From positions 1 to 48,831 of the forward strand of contig JAJCYO010000033.1 in NCBI GenBank assembly GCA_029262875.1: 48,831 bases of DNA. The letters are read 5' to 3'. The notes under the pieces were generated by a model. The model had not been told where the DNA came from. It was given only the letters and a program-made list of their open reading frames with translations, and did not search any database. Position 1 is the first letter of the stretch; each line of letters starts with the position of its first letter. Positions 9,275 to 18,235 of this stretch are shown here, piece after piece. This stretch comes from Flavobacteriales bacterium (GTDB lineage Bacteria > Bacteroidota > Bacteroidia > Flavobacteriales_E > Vicingaceae). The position numbers and the translations under genes are program-made.

Positions 9275-9730
9275 TTACCGATTAATACTCCTGAGCCCTT
9301 CGTAAACAGCAACGCTTACTGCATTGGCCAAATTTAGGCTACGCACATGGCTACTGTATAGTGGAATTTTATATGTATCATCTTTATGCTGTTCCACTAT
9401 ACTTTGCGGCAAACCAACGGATTCTTTTCCAAATATTAAAAAGAGTCCATCCTCATAATCAATTTCCCAATGCAGTTTTTCCCCATGGCTAGAGAAGTAA
9501 ACCATTTTCTGCTCCTTGTTCTTTGCATAGAAATCAGCGATACTCTCGTAAATAAACAAATTAATGTGTTTCCAATAATCCAATCCAGCTCGTTTTAAGC
9601 GCGTATCATCTATTTCAAATCCAAGAGGTTTTACCAAATGTAAATTACAGCCTGACGCCAAGCTTAACCTACCAATATTCCCAGTATTCATTGGAATTTC
9701 AGGTTCTATTAAAACGATGTTGAATGCCAT
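9275..9730 (-). CDS. trmL: tRNA (cytidine/uridine(34)-2'-O)-methyltransferase TrmL
   Basis: 151 residues from the ATG at 9730, the usual size for this SPOUT-class enzyme; an in-frame upstream start would add 18 residues and cross the promoter. Trefoil-knot motifs are complete: N15-TGNIGR near the N-terminus, F100-GKESVGLP, and R130-SLNLANAVSVAVYE for S-adenosylmethionine binding. Known members methylate the 2'-OH of the wobble base 34 in tRNA-Leu isoacceptors. Transcribed alone from a -7 element at 9745-9752, back to back with the lipoprotein gene. Confidence 0.93.
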   Translation of the reverse strand: MAFNIVLIEPEIPMNTGNIGRLSLASGCNLHLVKPLGFEIDDTRLKRAGLDYWKHINLFIYESIADFYAKNKEQKMVYFSSHGEKLHWEIDYEDGLFLIFGKESVGLPQSIVEQHKDDTYKIPLYSSHVRSLNLANAVSVAVYEGLRSINR

Positions 9731-9744
9731 GTAGTTCAAAAAAT

Positions 9745-9752
9745 CAAAAATA
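9745..9752 (-). promoter_or_regulatory. -7 element of trmL
   Basis: Reads TATTTTTG on the minus strand, a full consensus match, 14 bases before the ATG. It is divergent from, and 14 bases away from, the plus-strand element at 9767. Confidence 0.5.
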
Positions 9753-9766
9753 GTGATTAAATTAAC

Positions 9767-9774
9767 TATATTTG
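9767..9774 (+). promoter_or_regulatory. -7 element of the lipoprotein gene
   Basis: TATATTTG, a full consensus match, with a leader of about 20 bases before the ATG at 9800. Confidence 0.55.
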
Positions 9775-9799
9775 ATAAGCCCAATTAACATTCTAAATC

Positions 9800-10258
9800 A
9801 TGAAAAAGTTAAGGTATATTTTAATGTGTGCTTCTATTTTTTCGATCACATTTTTTGGCTGTTCCAAAGATGATGATGAAAGTAGTAATGGAACAGGTTC
9901 TGGTGGAGCAGGTAATTCAACGACTTCATGCAGTACCATTTCGGCTCAAAATACCATAACACATAATGCTGTCACTTATAAAATTAACGCCTTATCTGGT
10001 GCAAATAATTCTATAGGCATAGAGGTTGTCAATATGACAGGACCATTTGCACCAAGTTACTCTATGGTAATGCTACAAGTAAGTATTGGCAGTTCTTGCT
10101 ATGAAAGTACAAGCTCTACAGAGGGGTTACCTGGATTAGGAAAATTCTTTGAATTTCAAAATATGCCCGCTTGGTCAATTAGTACAAGTACAACTGCAAA
10201 AGTGCGAATTGAATTGGATGGAAGTACTTATTACATTCAAGATTTAAATCTAGATCAA
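9800..10258 (+). CDS. Small lipoprotein of unknown function
   Basis: 153 residues, followed by a TAA at 10259-10261. Residues 1-20 form a lipoprotein signal ending in the lipobox FFGC, so Cys21 should be acylated; the SKDDDE after the cysteine is the acidic stretch typical of surface-exposed Bacteroidetes lipoproteins (inference). A Gly/Ser/Thr linker follows, then a beta-rich domain of about 110 residues with two cysteines (CST and CYES) that may pair. I recognise no family. Convergent with the pseudouridine synthase gene, 10 bases from its stop. Confidence 0.8.
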
Positions 10259-10271
10259 TAAGAAATTACTG

Positions 10272-10856
10272 TTAAAGCGTTTTCATTTCTTTTACAGCTC
10301 CAACGTCCATTTCTCCTAATAGAATGTCTCCAACTCTTACTCTTACCAAACGTAGAGTAGGGAAGCCCACAGCCGAAGTCATTTTGCGAACCTGCCTAAA
10401 TTTTCCTTCGCGTAAGACCACACTTATCCATGTTGTTGGTCCATGCCTTTCATCTCTTATTTTTTTACTTCTAACGGGAAAGCTTGGCGTTTTATGAAGC
10501 AATTTTACCTCACATGGCTGAGTTGTATACTTTTTGCCCTCAAAACCAATTTCTACGCCTTGTTTTAACCTCTTAATCGCTTCATCCGTAATTACACCAT
10601 CTAACTGAGCATAATATTCCTTTTCTATTTTACTACTGCAAACATGGTTACTCATTTTTCCATCTGTAGTAAGCAATAATAAACCTTCTGATTTTTCGTC
10701 CAACCGTCCAATAGACATGATACCCTCAGGAAAACTATAGAGCTCTCCTAATAGTTTTTTGGAACCTTGTTTCGGCCCATTATTTACAAACTGGCTTAAA
10801 TACCCATAAGGTTTGTAAATTGCATAATGGCTATGGTTTTCTTTAGGTAGTTCCAT
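10272..10856 (-). CDS. rRNA large-subunit pseudouridine synthase, RluE-like
   Basis: 194 residues. The catalytic motif is G50-R-L-D53-E-K-S-E-G, with Asp53 as nucleophile, followed by LLLLTTDG. The short length, lack of an S4 domain and the KPYGYLSQF opening match the RluE/RsuA group; E. coli RluE modifies U2457 of 23S rRNA. RluF is an alternative. The start overlaps the end of topB by 14 bases, so the gene is the last of a four-gene minus-strand run. Confidence 0.85.
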   Translation of the reverse strand: MELPKENHSHYAIYKPYGYLSQFVNNGPKQGSKKLLGELYSFPEGIMSIGRLDEKSEGLLLLTTDGKMSNHVCSSKIEKEYYAQLDGVITDEAIKRLKQGVEIGFEGKKYTTQPCEVKLLHKTPSFPVRSKKIRDERHGPTTWISVVLREGKFRQVRKMTSAVGFPTLRLVRVRVGDILLGEMDVGAVKEMKTL

Positions 10857-13119
10857 TGATAATACTATGAACCAATTCTTTGGTGATTACCTGTTCACCT
10901 GCTTTTGTTCTAACTTCTTCAAAAAGAAACCTAAAATCACAGCCATTTTTATACTCGCTGCACCCATATGCCATTTTTCCTTTTATGATGCTTCCCTTTT
11001 TGCATTTAGGGCAAACCATAGCATCTGCCTGTTTTTTAGTTTTTATAATCTTCTCATTCAAAATTAAATCGAACTGTTCATTAAAAGAGATGGTCCCATC
11101 TACTTTACCATCAGCTGTTTTAAATCCTTTTAGATTAACCGTGCTTCCTTTTTTTATCAATCGAATAAACTGTTTTTCAGATACTTTTTTACCCATAAAA
11201 CTAAAAGCCATTCTGAAATCACAGCCTTCTTTAAACCGATTACACCCGTAGGCTTTCTTTCCTTTCAGTATATTTCCTTCTCGACATTTCGGACATTTCT
11301 GCGTGGTAATTCCTGAGTTACTTTTAATTGGTATTTTCTTTGCAGCAGTTACATGAGAGATATTGGCTCTATCCTCCATTCTTACCTCATAAACTAAAGC
11401 ATCAACCATTTGCTTCATATTTTTGATAAATGTTCCTGCTTTGTAAGTTCCTTGTTCTATTTCTTTCAATTGCTTTTCCCAAGTACCCGTCAATTCTGCC
11501 GAGGTCAACATTTTGTTTTGAATGGTATCTATTAATTGAATCCCTGTAGAAGTGGGTAGTAATTGTTTTTTCTTTCTAACAACATATTTTCGCCTAAACA
11601 ATGTTTCGATGATGTTGGCTCGTGTAGAAGGTCTTCCGATACCATTTTCCTTCATTAAATCTCTCAGTTCATCATCGTCCACTTGTTTCCCTGCAGTTTC
11701 CATTGCTCTTAATAAAGTTGCTTCGGTAAACATCTTTGGAGGTTTGGTTTCCTTCTCTAAAAAGGAAGGATTATGAGGTCCTTTTTCACCTTTTTCGAAA
11801 GAAGGGAGTAGCGCATCTTCTTTTTCTGGTGAATTAGAATTTTCAAAAACTACTCGCCAACCTTTTTCTTTAATCTCTTTTCCCGTAGTCTTAAACGTAA
11901 CATCATCAGCTTTTCCAATCACAGTAGTATTATCTACTTCACAGTCATCATAAAATACAGCAATAAAGCGCTTTACAATAATATCGTAAACCTTTTGATG
12001 ATGTGCATCTAAATAATTTTGTACTCCTGTTGGTATAATTGCATGGTGATCTGTTACTTTTTTATCATTAAACACCTTAGTCGACTTTCTGATGGTCTTA
12101 CCTAAAAGAGGCTGAGTTAATTGACTATATTCAGTCAATTTTTCCAAAACACCATGCACTTTAGGATAAATATCATTCGGTAAAAATGTAGTATCAACCC
12201 TAGGGTAAGTCACCACTTTTTGCTCGTATAGTTTTTGTACTGTTTTAAGTGTTTCATCCGCGGTGTAACCAAACTTAGTGTTACAATAAACCTGTAAACC
12301 TGTTAAATCAAAGAGTTTAGGAGCATATTCTTTTCCTTTTTTCTTGGCAACTGAAACAATTTCGAAATCACTTTCTTTTACTTTATTAGCAAACTTTTCT
12401 CCTGCTTCTTTTTTCAAAAACCGACCTTCTTCACAGTTAAATAAAGTTTCCCTGTAAAGCGTCTGTAATTCCCAAAAGGGTTGCGGCTTAAAATTTTCTA
12501 TCTCTTTAAATCTGTTAACGACCATCGCAAGGGTAGGCGTTTGGACTCTTCCAATAGACAATACCTGTTTATATCCACCATGCTTCAAGGTATACAGCCT
12601 TGTTGCATTCATTCCTAAGAGCCAATCACCAATAGCTCTTGAAAATCCCGCATAATAAAGATTGTCATAATCTTCAGATGGTTTTAAATTTTGAAATCCT
12701 TCTTTTATGGCTTCAGTAGTCAATGATGAAATCCATAAACGTTGGACCTCTCCTTTGTAGCCTGCTTGATCAATAACCCAACGTTGAATCAATTCTCCTT
12801 CTTGGCCCGCATCCCCACAGTTAATAATTAAGCTTGCTTTATCAAATAGGCCCTTAACAATTTTAAATTGCTTTTGGATGCCGCCATTCTTGGTTACTTT
12901 CGTTTTGAATTTTTCCGGAAGCATAGGAAGACTGTTCAGGTTCCAACTTTTCCAATGGGTTTTGTAATCATTAGGTTCCATTAATGTACATAGATGACCA
13001 AACGTGTATGTAACTGCATAACCATTGCCTTCATAATACCCATCACGCTTCGTTCCTGCTCCTAAAACAGTAGCAATTTCACGTGCAACACTTGGTTTTT
13101 CGGCTATACAAACTTTCAT
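10843..13119 (-). CDS. topB: DNA topoisomerase III (type IA)
   Basis: 758 residues. The TOPRIM domain is at the N-terminus (E7 in IAEKPS; D103-AGQEGE109, a variant of DxDxE that is common in Bacteroidetes TopB). The active-site tyrosine is Y305 in VTYPRVDT, and GIGRPSTR occurs at 493-500. Two C-terminal repeats with the spacing CxxC-x13-C-x6-C (C609-C633 and C703-C727) are zinc-ribbon-like topoisomerase repeats that likely bind DNA. It relaxes negatively supercoiled DNA and resolves recombination intermediates. The stop of the upstream GNAT gene is only one base before its ATG region, so it sits inside an operon. Confidence 0.95.
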   Translation of the reverse strand: MKVCIAEKPSVAREIATVLGAGTKRDGYYEGNGYAVTYTFGHLCTLMEPNDYKTHWKSWNLNSLPMLPEKFKTKVTKNGGIQKQFKIVKGLFDKASLIINCGDAGQEGELIQRWVIDQAGYKGEVQRLWISSLTTEAIKEGFQNLKPSEDYDNLYYAGFSRAIGDWLLGMNATRLYTLKHGGYKQVLSIGRVQTPTLAMVVNRFKEIENFKPQPFWELQTLYRETLFNCEEGRFLKKEAGEKFANKVKESDFEIVSVAKKKGKEYAPKLFDLTGLQVYCNTKFGYTADETLKTVQKLYEQKVVTYPRVDTTFLPNDIYPKVHGVLEKLTEYSQLTQPLLGKTIRKSTKVFNDKKVTDHHAIIPTGVQNYLDAHHQKVYDIIVKRFIAVFYDDCEVDNTTVIGKADDVTFKTTGKEIKEKGWRVVFENSNSPEKEDALLPSFEKGEKGPHNPSFLEKETKPPKMFTEATLLRAMETAGKQVDDDELRDLMKENGIGRPSTRANIIETLFRRKYVVRKKKQLLPTSTGIQLIDTIQNKMLTSAELTGTWEKQLKEIEQGTYKAGTFIKNMKQMVDALVYEVRMEDRANISHVTAAKKIPIKSNSGITTQKCPKCREGNILKGKKAYGCNRFKEGCDFRMAFSFMGKKVSEKQFIRLIKKGSTVNLKGFKTADGKVDGTISFNEQFDLILNEKIIKTKKQADAMVCPKCKKGSIIKGKMAYGCSEYKNGCDFRFLFEEVRTKAGEQVITKELVHSIINGTT

Positions 13120-13626
13120 TTACTTCAAATTTAACCCATAAATAAGGTGTCCATACTTATTCCCATCAAAATTACTATTCAAAGGCAAATTCCCCCATTC
13201 TCTAAATCCAAACTTCTTAAGTAACTTAATACTAGCCGTATTCACATCAAGTAAAATTGCCAGCAACGTTTCTTTATTCACACGATTACAATCATTTACG
13301 ACATGATTTACCAAAGCTGAACCTATGCCTTGTCCCAATGAATTATAATCCAGGTAAAAACTAATTTCAGCAACCTTGCTTAGTGCCTCTCGTCCGTTTC
13401 GATAAGGAGAAAGTGTAGCATACCCAACAATTTCATCATCAATTGTAGCAATGTATATGGGATAGTGGACTGCATCATATTTATTAAACCATTCTACGCG
13501 TTCTTTTACGGTAAAAGGAGTTAAGTCTGCTGTAGCTTTTTTTGCTGTTATAGCTTGATTGTATATCGCAACAATAGCTGGTAAATCATCAATGTTAGCG
13601 AGTCGTATTTGGGGAGTCTTACTCAA
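13120..13626 (-). CDS. GNAT N-acetyltransferase, phosphinothricin acetyltransferase-like
   Basis: 168 residues covering the whole GNAT fold: IRLANIDDLPAIVAIYNQAI at the start, the IVGYATLSPY strand, and the LGQGIGSAL acetyl-CoA-binding loop (Q/RxxGxG/A pattern), followed by the NTASIKLLKKFGF signature. The family resembles Pat/YwnH enzymes, which acetylate small amines such as phosphinothricin or methionine sulfone; the true substrate is unknown. Its stop abuts the topB start and it follows the secreted-protein gene by four bases. Confidence 0.87.
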   Translation of the reverse strand: MSKTPQIRLANIDDLPAIVAIYNQAITAKKATADLTPFTVKERVEWFNKYDAVHYPIYIATIDDEIVGYATLSPYRNGREALSKVAEISFYLDYNSLGQGIGSALVNHVVNDCNRVNKETLLAILLDVNTASIKLLKKFGFREWGNLPLNSNFDGNKYGHLIYGLNLK

Positions 13627-13630
13627 TTGA

Positions 13631-14203
13631 TTAGTCGAAACTTAATAAAAATTCTTTTTGTAAAAGTTTTGATTTTTGCAAAATGAGCTCTTTATATTTT
13701 TTGGCAGCTTCTTTTCCATCCATAGCATTACCACTCTCTATGTGCCTTATTAAGACCCCATTTTGATAATAGTAACGGTACTCTTCTTCTTGCTGTTTGG
13801 TAGAAATTTTGATGTAATAGAAAACAAGCTTGCCTTTATCGTATAAAAATTCTTTATAATATACTGCTGTTCCAGCCTGCTCAGAACTAATAACTTTTTT
13901 TAACACATTAACTCCGTCTTCACCGCATTCATCACAACTTTTAGGGCTGTCCGTGTACCAAAACTGTACTTCTTTTTTATAATTCCCTGATCCACGCCAC
14001 TGATTGTTGCCAGAATTAGTGAGGTTGGTATTGCAATATAACGCGCAAGCTGCATTTTCTTTTGTGTTTTTACAAGCTGTTATTTGTTTTCCAATGTTTT
14101 TGTAGTGAGAGCGAATGCTCTTAATTGCATCTTCTTGAGCATATGCATCAAAAAAGAGCAACATAATAGCTGCACAGCAGCATGTTTTAAATAACTTATT
14201 CAT
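13631..14203 (-). CDS. Secreted protein of unknown function
   Basis: 190 residues with a signal peptide (about 1-22, ending in AYAQ). The mature part contains six cysteines in two clusters (ACKNTKENAACALYC and SCDECG), a basic/aromatic middle segment resembling an antiparallel sheet (YYKEFLYDKGKLVFYYIK), and a charged helical tail. I recognise no family. It is the first gene of the run leading to the GNAT, topB and rluE-like genes. Confidence 0.75.
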   Translation of the reverse strand: MNKLFKTCCCAAIMLLFFDAYAQEDAIKSIRSHYKNIGKQITACKNTKENAACALYCNTNLTNSGNNQWRGSGNYKKEVQFWYTDSPKSCDECGEDGVNVLKKVISSEQAGTAVYYKEFLYDKGKLVFYYIKISTKQQEEEYRYYYQNGVLIRHIESGNAMDGKEAAKKYKELILQKSKLLQKEFLLSFD

Positions 14204-14253
14204 AGTTATGCAATATCCGAAATTATTGACAATTATCTATTGGTGTTTTTTAT

Positions 14254-14261
14254 TAAGTTTG
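14254..14261 (+). promoter_or_regulatory. -7 element four bases from the start of the MBL-fold gene
   Basis: TAAGTTTG is a full consensus match. It is followed by AACT and then the ATG at 14266, which predicts a leaderless transcript. Confidence 0.6.
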
Positions 14262-14265
14262 AACT

Positions 14266-15405
14266 ATGAATTTAAAAGGGAACTGTTTTTGGTTTTTAGT
14301 TGCAACCTTCTTGTTAATAACAAGTTGTGGTCGGCCTGTAAACTCGTTATTTAAAGATGGGGTTGTAAAGCATACTGATGTTGATTCGTCCGTTTATAAA
14401 AACAGTAACGTTCCACATTCCTTTAAATATGATTCTCTTAAAGGTGAGGACTTTCGAATTAAGTATTTAGGTTGTGGTGGGTTTAACATTGAAAGAGGTC
14501 ATAGATCAATATTAATAGATCCTTACTTTTCAAACCAACCTATATTATTGAGACTATCACTTTCCTTTCTTGGGTTTAGAACTGTAAAATCCGACACAAA
14601 AACCATCGATAATGAATTAGAAGGATTGAAAAAAAGTGAGCTCAGTTCCATATGGGTAAGCCACTCTCACTATGATCATTTATTGGATGTCCCATATGTA
14701 TATGAACAATATGGAAATGACAGTTCAAAAATATTCTGCTCCCAATCAGGTTCTAACATTATAAGAGGAGTCAAAAAAATAAAATCGAAGAATATTGTTA
14801 CGTTAGATAAGTACGCTACTTCGCATAAAGAACTGAGAAAACAATATTACACAGCTGATAGCACTGTTCGGGTAACACCAATCACATCAGAACATGCTCC
14901 ACATCTTTTTTGGAACATTAAGTTTTACAAAGGAGAAGCGGAAGGAACTAAGAATTATAACGAATCAACAAATCATTCAAGAGCAGAGTGGTGGAAAGAA
15001 GGAATGCCCTTTTCTTTTTTTTTTGACTATTTAGAGACTAATGGCTACATAGAATTTAGAATCTTCATACAACCTTCTGCAGCCGCACCGTTTAAAGGAT
15101 TTATTCCAGAAGAAGTAAGGGATCAACACCCTATTAACTTAGCCATGCTTGGAGCAGCTTCTTTTGATTATGTAGATAATTACCCTGAGCATCTTATTGA
15201 GTACTTAAATCCAGAGAGGCTAATTATATGCCATTGGGAAGACTTTTTTGTGAAATACAATCGTAAGAATAAAAGAAAAGTCAGGGGGACAAATGTTAAA
15301 GAGTTTATACGAAGGGTTAATTTAATTTACCCATGGAAAGTAAATGAAGTAGAAAAATTTATACTTCCTAAACCAGGTACGATTATTAAGGTAGAACAAA
15401 ATTAA
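14266..15405 (+). CDS. Metallo-beta-lactamase-fold lipoprotein, UlaG/NAPE-PLD-like
   Basis: 379 residues. A lipoprotein signal ends in LITSC, making Cys21 the acylation site. The MBL metal motif is H133-S-H135-Y-D137-H138. The strand IKYLGCGGFNIERGHRSILIDPYF and the later ICHWEDFF place it near the UlaG/NAPE-PLD branch rather than with true beta-lactamases. Likely a periplasm-facing or surface-anchored metal hydrolase; substrate unknown. It is a single gene with a leaderless-type promoter. Confidence 0.9.
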   Translation: MNLKGNCFWFLVATFLLITSCGRPVNSLFKDGVVKHTDVDSSVYKNSNVPHSFKYDSLKGEDFRIKYLGCGGFNIERGHRSILIDPYFSNQPILLRLSLSFLGFRTVKSDTKTIDNELEGLKKSELSSIWVSHSHYDHLLDVPYVYEQYGNDSSKIFCSQSGSNIIRGVKKIKSKNIVTLDKYATSHKELRKQYYTADSTVRVTPITSEHAPHLFWNIKFYKGEAEGTKNYNESTNHSRAEWWKEGMPFSFFFDYLETNGYIEFRIFIQPSAAAPFKGFIPEEVRDQHPINLAMLGAASFDYVDNYPEHLIEYLNPERLIICHWEDFFVKYNRKNKRKVRGTNVKEFIRRVNLIYPWKVNEVEKFILPKPGTIIKVEQN

Positions 15406-15439
15406 TCGAAGGAGATTTCGTTAACTGATGAAGGAATAT

Positions 15440-15447
15440 TACTTTTG
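15440..15447 (+). promoter_or_regulatory. -7 element of the cold-shock gene
   Basis: TACTTTTG matches TAnnTTTG. It leaves a leader of about 23 bases before the ATG at 15476. Confidence 0.45.
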
Positions 15448-15475
15448 CATCAAATCAAAACATCATTGAGTAAAT

Positions 15476-15928
15476 ATGGCTAAGTCACAACAATCATTCA
15501 ACAAGAAAGAAAAAGAGAAAAAACGTTTGAAAAAACGTGAGGATAAAAAGAAAAAAGCGGAAGAAAGAAGAGAGAATTCTTCTGGTGGTGGCTTAGAAAA
15601 CATGATGGCTTACGTTGATGAATTTGGTAACATAAGTGATACTCCACCAGATCCAAATAAGAAGAAAGAAAAGATTAAAGCAAGTGATATTGAAATCGGT
15701 ATCCCTAAAAAAGAAGCTGAAGAGGCATTTGACGGTGATCTAGAAGGAAAAGTTGATTTCTTTGATACTTCTAAAGGTTTTGGATTCATAATCAATACCA
15801 GAAACCAAGAAAAATACTTTGTGCATGTGAGTCAGTTAATTGATGAAATCGCAGAAGGGGACAAAGTAACTTTTGAATTGGAGCAAGGATTAAAAGGAAT
15901 GAATGCTGTTAAGGTTAAGAAGATTTAA
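15476..15928 (+). CDS. Cold-shock-domain protein with long basic N-terminal extension
   Basis: 150 residues, against about 65 for a classic Csp. The cold-shock domain is C-terminal (about 90-150), with both RNA-binding motifs: RNP1 K100-GFGFI and RNP2 Y114-FVHV. The first 35 residues are a Lys/Arg/Glu-rich helix (KKEKEKKRLKKREDKKKK), which should add nucleic-acid affinity; an acidic linker follows. This extended architecture is common in Bacteroidetes. It binds single-stranded RNA or DNA and probably acts with the DEAD-box helicase encoded two genes downstream. Confidence 0.93.
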   Translation: MAKSQQSFNKKEKEKKRLKKREDKKKKAEERRENSSGGGLENMMAYVDEFGNISDTPPDPNKKKEKIKASDIEIGIPKKEAEEAFDGDLEGKVDFFDTSKGFGFIINTRNQEKYFVHVSQLIDEIAEGDKVTFELEQGLKGMNAVKVKKI

Positions 15929-15971
15929 CCTATTTCCTTAAGTTTTTCTCGCATTACATAATTAGATCATA

Positions 15972-16370
15972 ATGGTATTTTACGTTGGTGTAATATTAAT
16001 TGGAGTAGCTCTAATTATGCTGTTTCGCTTAATCAGAAATTCCAATCGACCCAAGTTAAAAGCTCGGATTGAGGAAATTACACTCCAGTATGCTAAAAAT
16101 GACAAACATCAAATCAAAAAACATAAGCATGCAAGGGTTTCTTACATTTATCAAGGAGATACATGTGAGGATACCATCCTTTTAAAGCGAAAAGCTGCTA
16201 AAGAATTAGATACCATTACCGTTTCGTACAAGCAATCTAATATTTCTAAAATGGAGCACTATGAACCTAAACCTGAGATTATAGCCATTATTGTGGTATT
16301 TATAATTGGAATTTCTATATTAGGTTTTAGCTTTTTTGTAATGGATTATTTTAACTTGTGGGATCAATAA
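15972..16370 (+). CDS. Small membrane protein, DUF3592-like
   Basis: 132 residues with one membrane helix at each end (about 3-18 and 101-124) and an extramembrane beta-rich segment between them (ARVSYIYQGDTCEDTILL). This layout matches the DUF3592 family, though the assignment is by overall pattern only. It lies between the cold-shock gene (43 bases downstream of its stop) and the helicase gene (12 bases upstream of its ATG), all on the plus strand. Confidence 0.75.
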   Translation: MVFYVGVILIGVALIMLFRLIRNSNRPKLKARIEEITLQYAKNDKHQIKKHKHARVSYIYQGDTCEDTILLKRKAAKELDTITVSYKQSNISKMEHYEPKPEIIAIIVVFIIGISILGFSFFVMDYFNLWDQ

Positions 16371-16382
16371 TTTTAGTTGGAT

Positions 16383-17735
16383 ATGAGTAATTCCTTTAAA
16401 AAATTTAACCTGTCAAAACAATTGAATTATGCAATTGATGATTTAGGTTTTGAGCACCCCACACCAATTCAGGAAGCTTCGTTTTCTGTTATTCTTTCTG
16501 GCAAGGATGTAGTAGGGATAGCACAAACAGGTACTGGGAAGACTTTTGCCTACATGCTGCCGATCCTGGAGGAGCTTAAATTTTCCAAGCAAGACACCCC
16601 TAGAATACTTGTATTAGTTCCCACCCGAGAATTGGTTTTACAAGTAGTTGAAAACATTAAAAGTTATACTGCTTATAAGGATGTTAGAGTAGTTGGCGTA
16701 TACGGAGGCGCTAATATAAACACTCAAAAACAAGCCGTAGCTCAAGGTTGTGATATCGTTGTTGCTACACCAGGTAGGCTGTACGATTTGGCATTGAGTA
16801 GAGCCTTAAAGCTAAAAGGAATTAAAAAGTTAGTGATAGATGAAGTTGACGTTATGCTCGATCTTGGGTTTCGTTTTCAACTTACAAACATTTTTGAGTT
16901 GTTACCTGAGCGTAGACAAAACATTATGTTTTCAGCCACTATGACTGAAGAAATTGATGCACTAATAGATGATTTCTTCGTTGTTCCTGAAAAGATTGCA
17001 ATAGCGGTAAGTGGGACACCTTTAGATAATATTGCACAACAATGCTACCAGGTAAAAAACTTTTACACGAAAGTAAATTTATTGGCTTACCTTTTAAAAG
17101 ACAAAGATGAATTTAGAAAGGTCTTGGTGTTTGTTGCCAATAAAAAGAGCGCTGACAGACTATTTGAGGCCCTAGAAGAAGAGTTTGATACAGAAATGGG
17201 GGTTATACACTCCAATAAGTCTCAGAATTACCGAATCCGTTCGATTGAACAATTCGATAATGGAAAAAATAGAATATTAGTCTCTACAGATGTCATGGCA
17301 CGTGGGTTAGATTTAGATAAAATTTCACACGTTATCAATTTTGATACACCAACTTTTCCAGAAAATTACATGCATAGAATTGGCCGAACTGGTAGAGCTG
17401 AAGAGGAGGGAAGGACTATTTTATTTTATACGAAAGCAGAAAAAGAATTTAAAGAGGGGATCGAAAAGCTAATGGATTATGAAATTCCTAAAATAGAATT
17501 TCCTAAAGAAGTTGAATATTCTAAAGAGTTAACTCCTGACGAACGTCCAAAGGAAGGAGAAACAAAAAACCACAATCGAAACCTGAAAACTGAGGAACGT
17601 GGGCCAAGTTTTCACGAAAAGAAAGAAAAGAACAAGAAGACTAATCAAGGCGGTTCTTACAAGAGAGAAATCAAAAAGAAATACAAAAAGAATAAGACTA
17701 GAGGAGATAAAAACTTTAACAGACGTAATAAATAG
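16383..17735 (+). CDS. DEAD-box ATP-dependent RNA helicase
   Basis: 450 residues from the ATG at 16383; a TTG six bases upstream is possible. Motifs in order: Q30 in PTPIQ, motif I A47-QTGTGKT, motif Ia PTRELV, motif II as D153-EVD156 in place of DEAD, SAT (FSATM), and HRIGRTGR near residue 338. The C-terminal 75 residues are highly basic (Lys/Arg/Asn) and disordered, as in RhlE/CsdA-like helicases. It unwinds short RNA duplexes in ribosome assembly or mRNA decay. The next gene starts two bases after its stop. Confidence 0.94.
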   Translation: MSNSFKKFNLSKQLNYAIDDLGFEHPTPIQEASFSVILSGKDVVGIAQTGTGKTFAYMLPILEELKFSKQDTPRILVLVPTRELVLQVVENIKSYTAYKDVRVVGVYGGANINTQKQAVAQGCDIVVATPGRLYDLALSRALKLKGIKKLVIDEVDVMLDLGFRFQLTNIFELLPERRQNIMFSATMTEEIDALIDDFFVVPEKIAIAVSGTPLDNIAQQCYQVKNFYTKVNLLAYLLKDKDEFRKVLVFVANKKSADRLFEALEEEFDTEMGVIHSNKSQNYRIRSIEQFDNGKNRILVSTDVMARGLDLDKISHVINFDTPTFPENYMHRIGRTGRAEEEGRTILFYTKAEKEFKEGIEKLMDYEIPKIEFPKEVEYSKELTPDERPKEGETKNHNRNLKTEERGPSFHEKKEKNKKTNQGGSYKREIKKKYKKNKTRGDKNFNRRNK

Positions 17736-17737
17736 CA

Positions 17738-18235
17738 TTGAGTAAAAGGGAATTAAAAATATACCTAAACGATCTTAGCAAAGCCCAGTTGCAAGAGCAA
17801 GTGCTTGATCTATACACACGCTTTAAGCCTGTAAAAACGTATTATAACTTTGTCTTCAACCCCAAAGAAGAAAAATTACTGGACGAAGCAAAATTTAAAA
17901 TCGGGAAAGAATATTTTCCGTTAAATAATAGAAAGCCAAAAACGAGACGTTCAGTTGCCCAGAAAATCATAAAACATTATCTTCAATTGGGAGTAGACGC
18001 ATATATCATTGCTGATATTATGCTGTTTAACATCGAAATAGCTCAAAAGTATACTCAGGAAAAGACTATAAAACAAAGTTCTTTTTACAACAGTATGCTA
18101 AAGAGTTTCCAAGATCTACTAAAGTTTATAGCCGAGAAAGGGGTAAGTCAGGATTTTACTGAACGTGTTAATGATATCATTAAAGCGTGTAAAGATCAAG
18201 ACTGGCCAAATTATTATGCATTTGAAGATGCATAG
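17738..18235 (+). CDS. DUF6155-like cytoplasmic protein
   Basis: 165 residues starting at a TTG two bases after the helicase stop; no ATG precedes the conserved opening (SKRELKIYLNDLSKAQLQEQ). It is mostly helical, with no signal peptide or membrane segment, and resembles the DUF6155 family found in Bacteroidetes and Firmicutes. Function unknown. It overlaps the following phosphotransferase gene by eight bases, so the three genes are probably coupled. Confidence 0.8.
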   Translation: MSKRELKIYLNDLSKAQLQEQVLDLYTRFKPVKTYYNFVFNPKEEKLLDEAKFKIGKEYFPLNNRKPKTRRSVAQKIIKHYLQLGVDAYIIADIMLFNIEIAQKYTQEKTIKQSSFYNSMLKSFQDLLKFIAEKGVSQDFTERVNDIIKACKDQDWPNYYAFEDA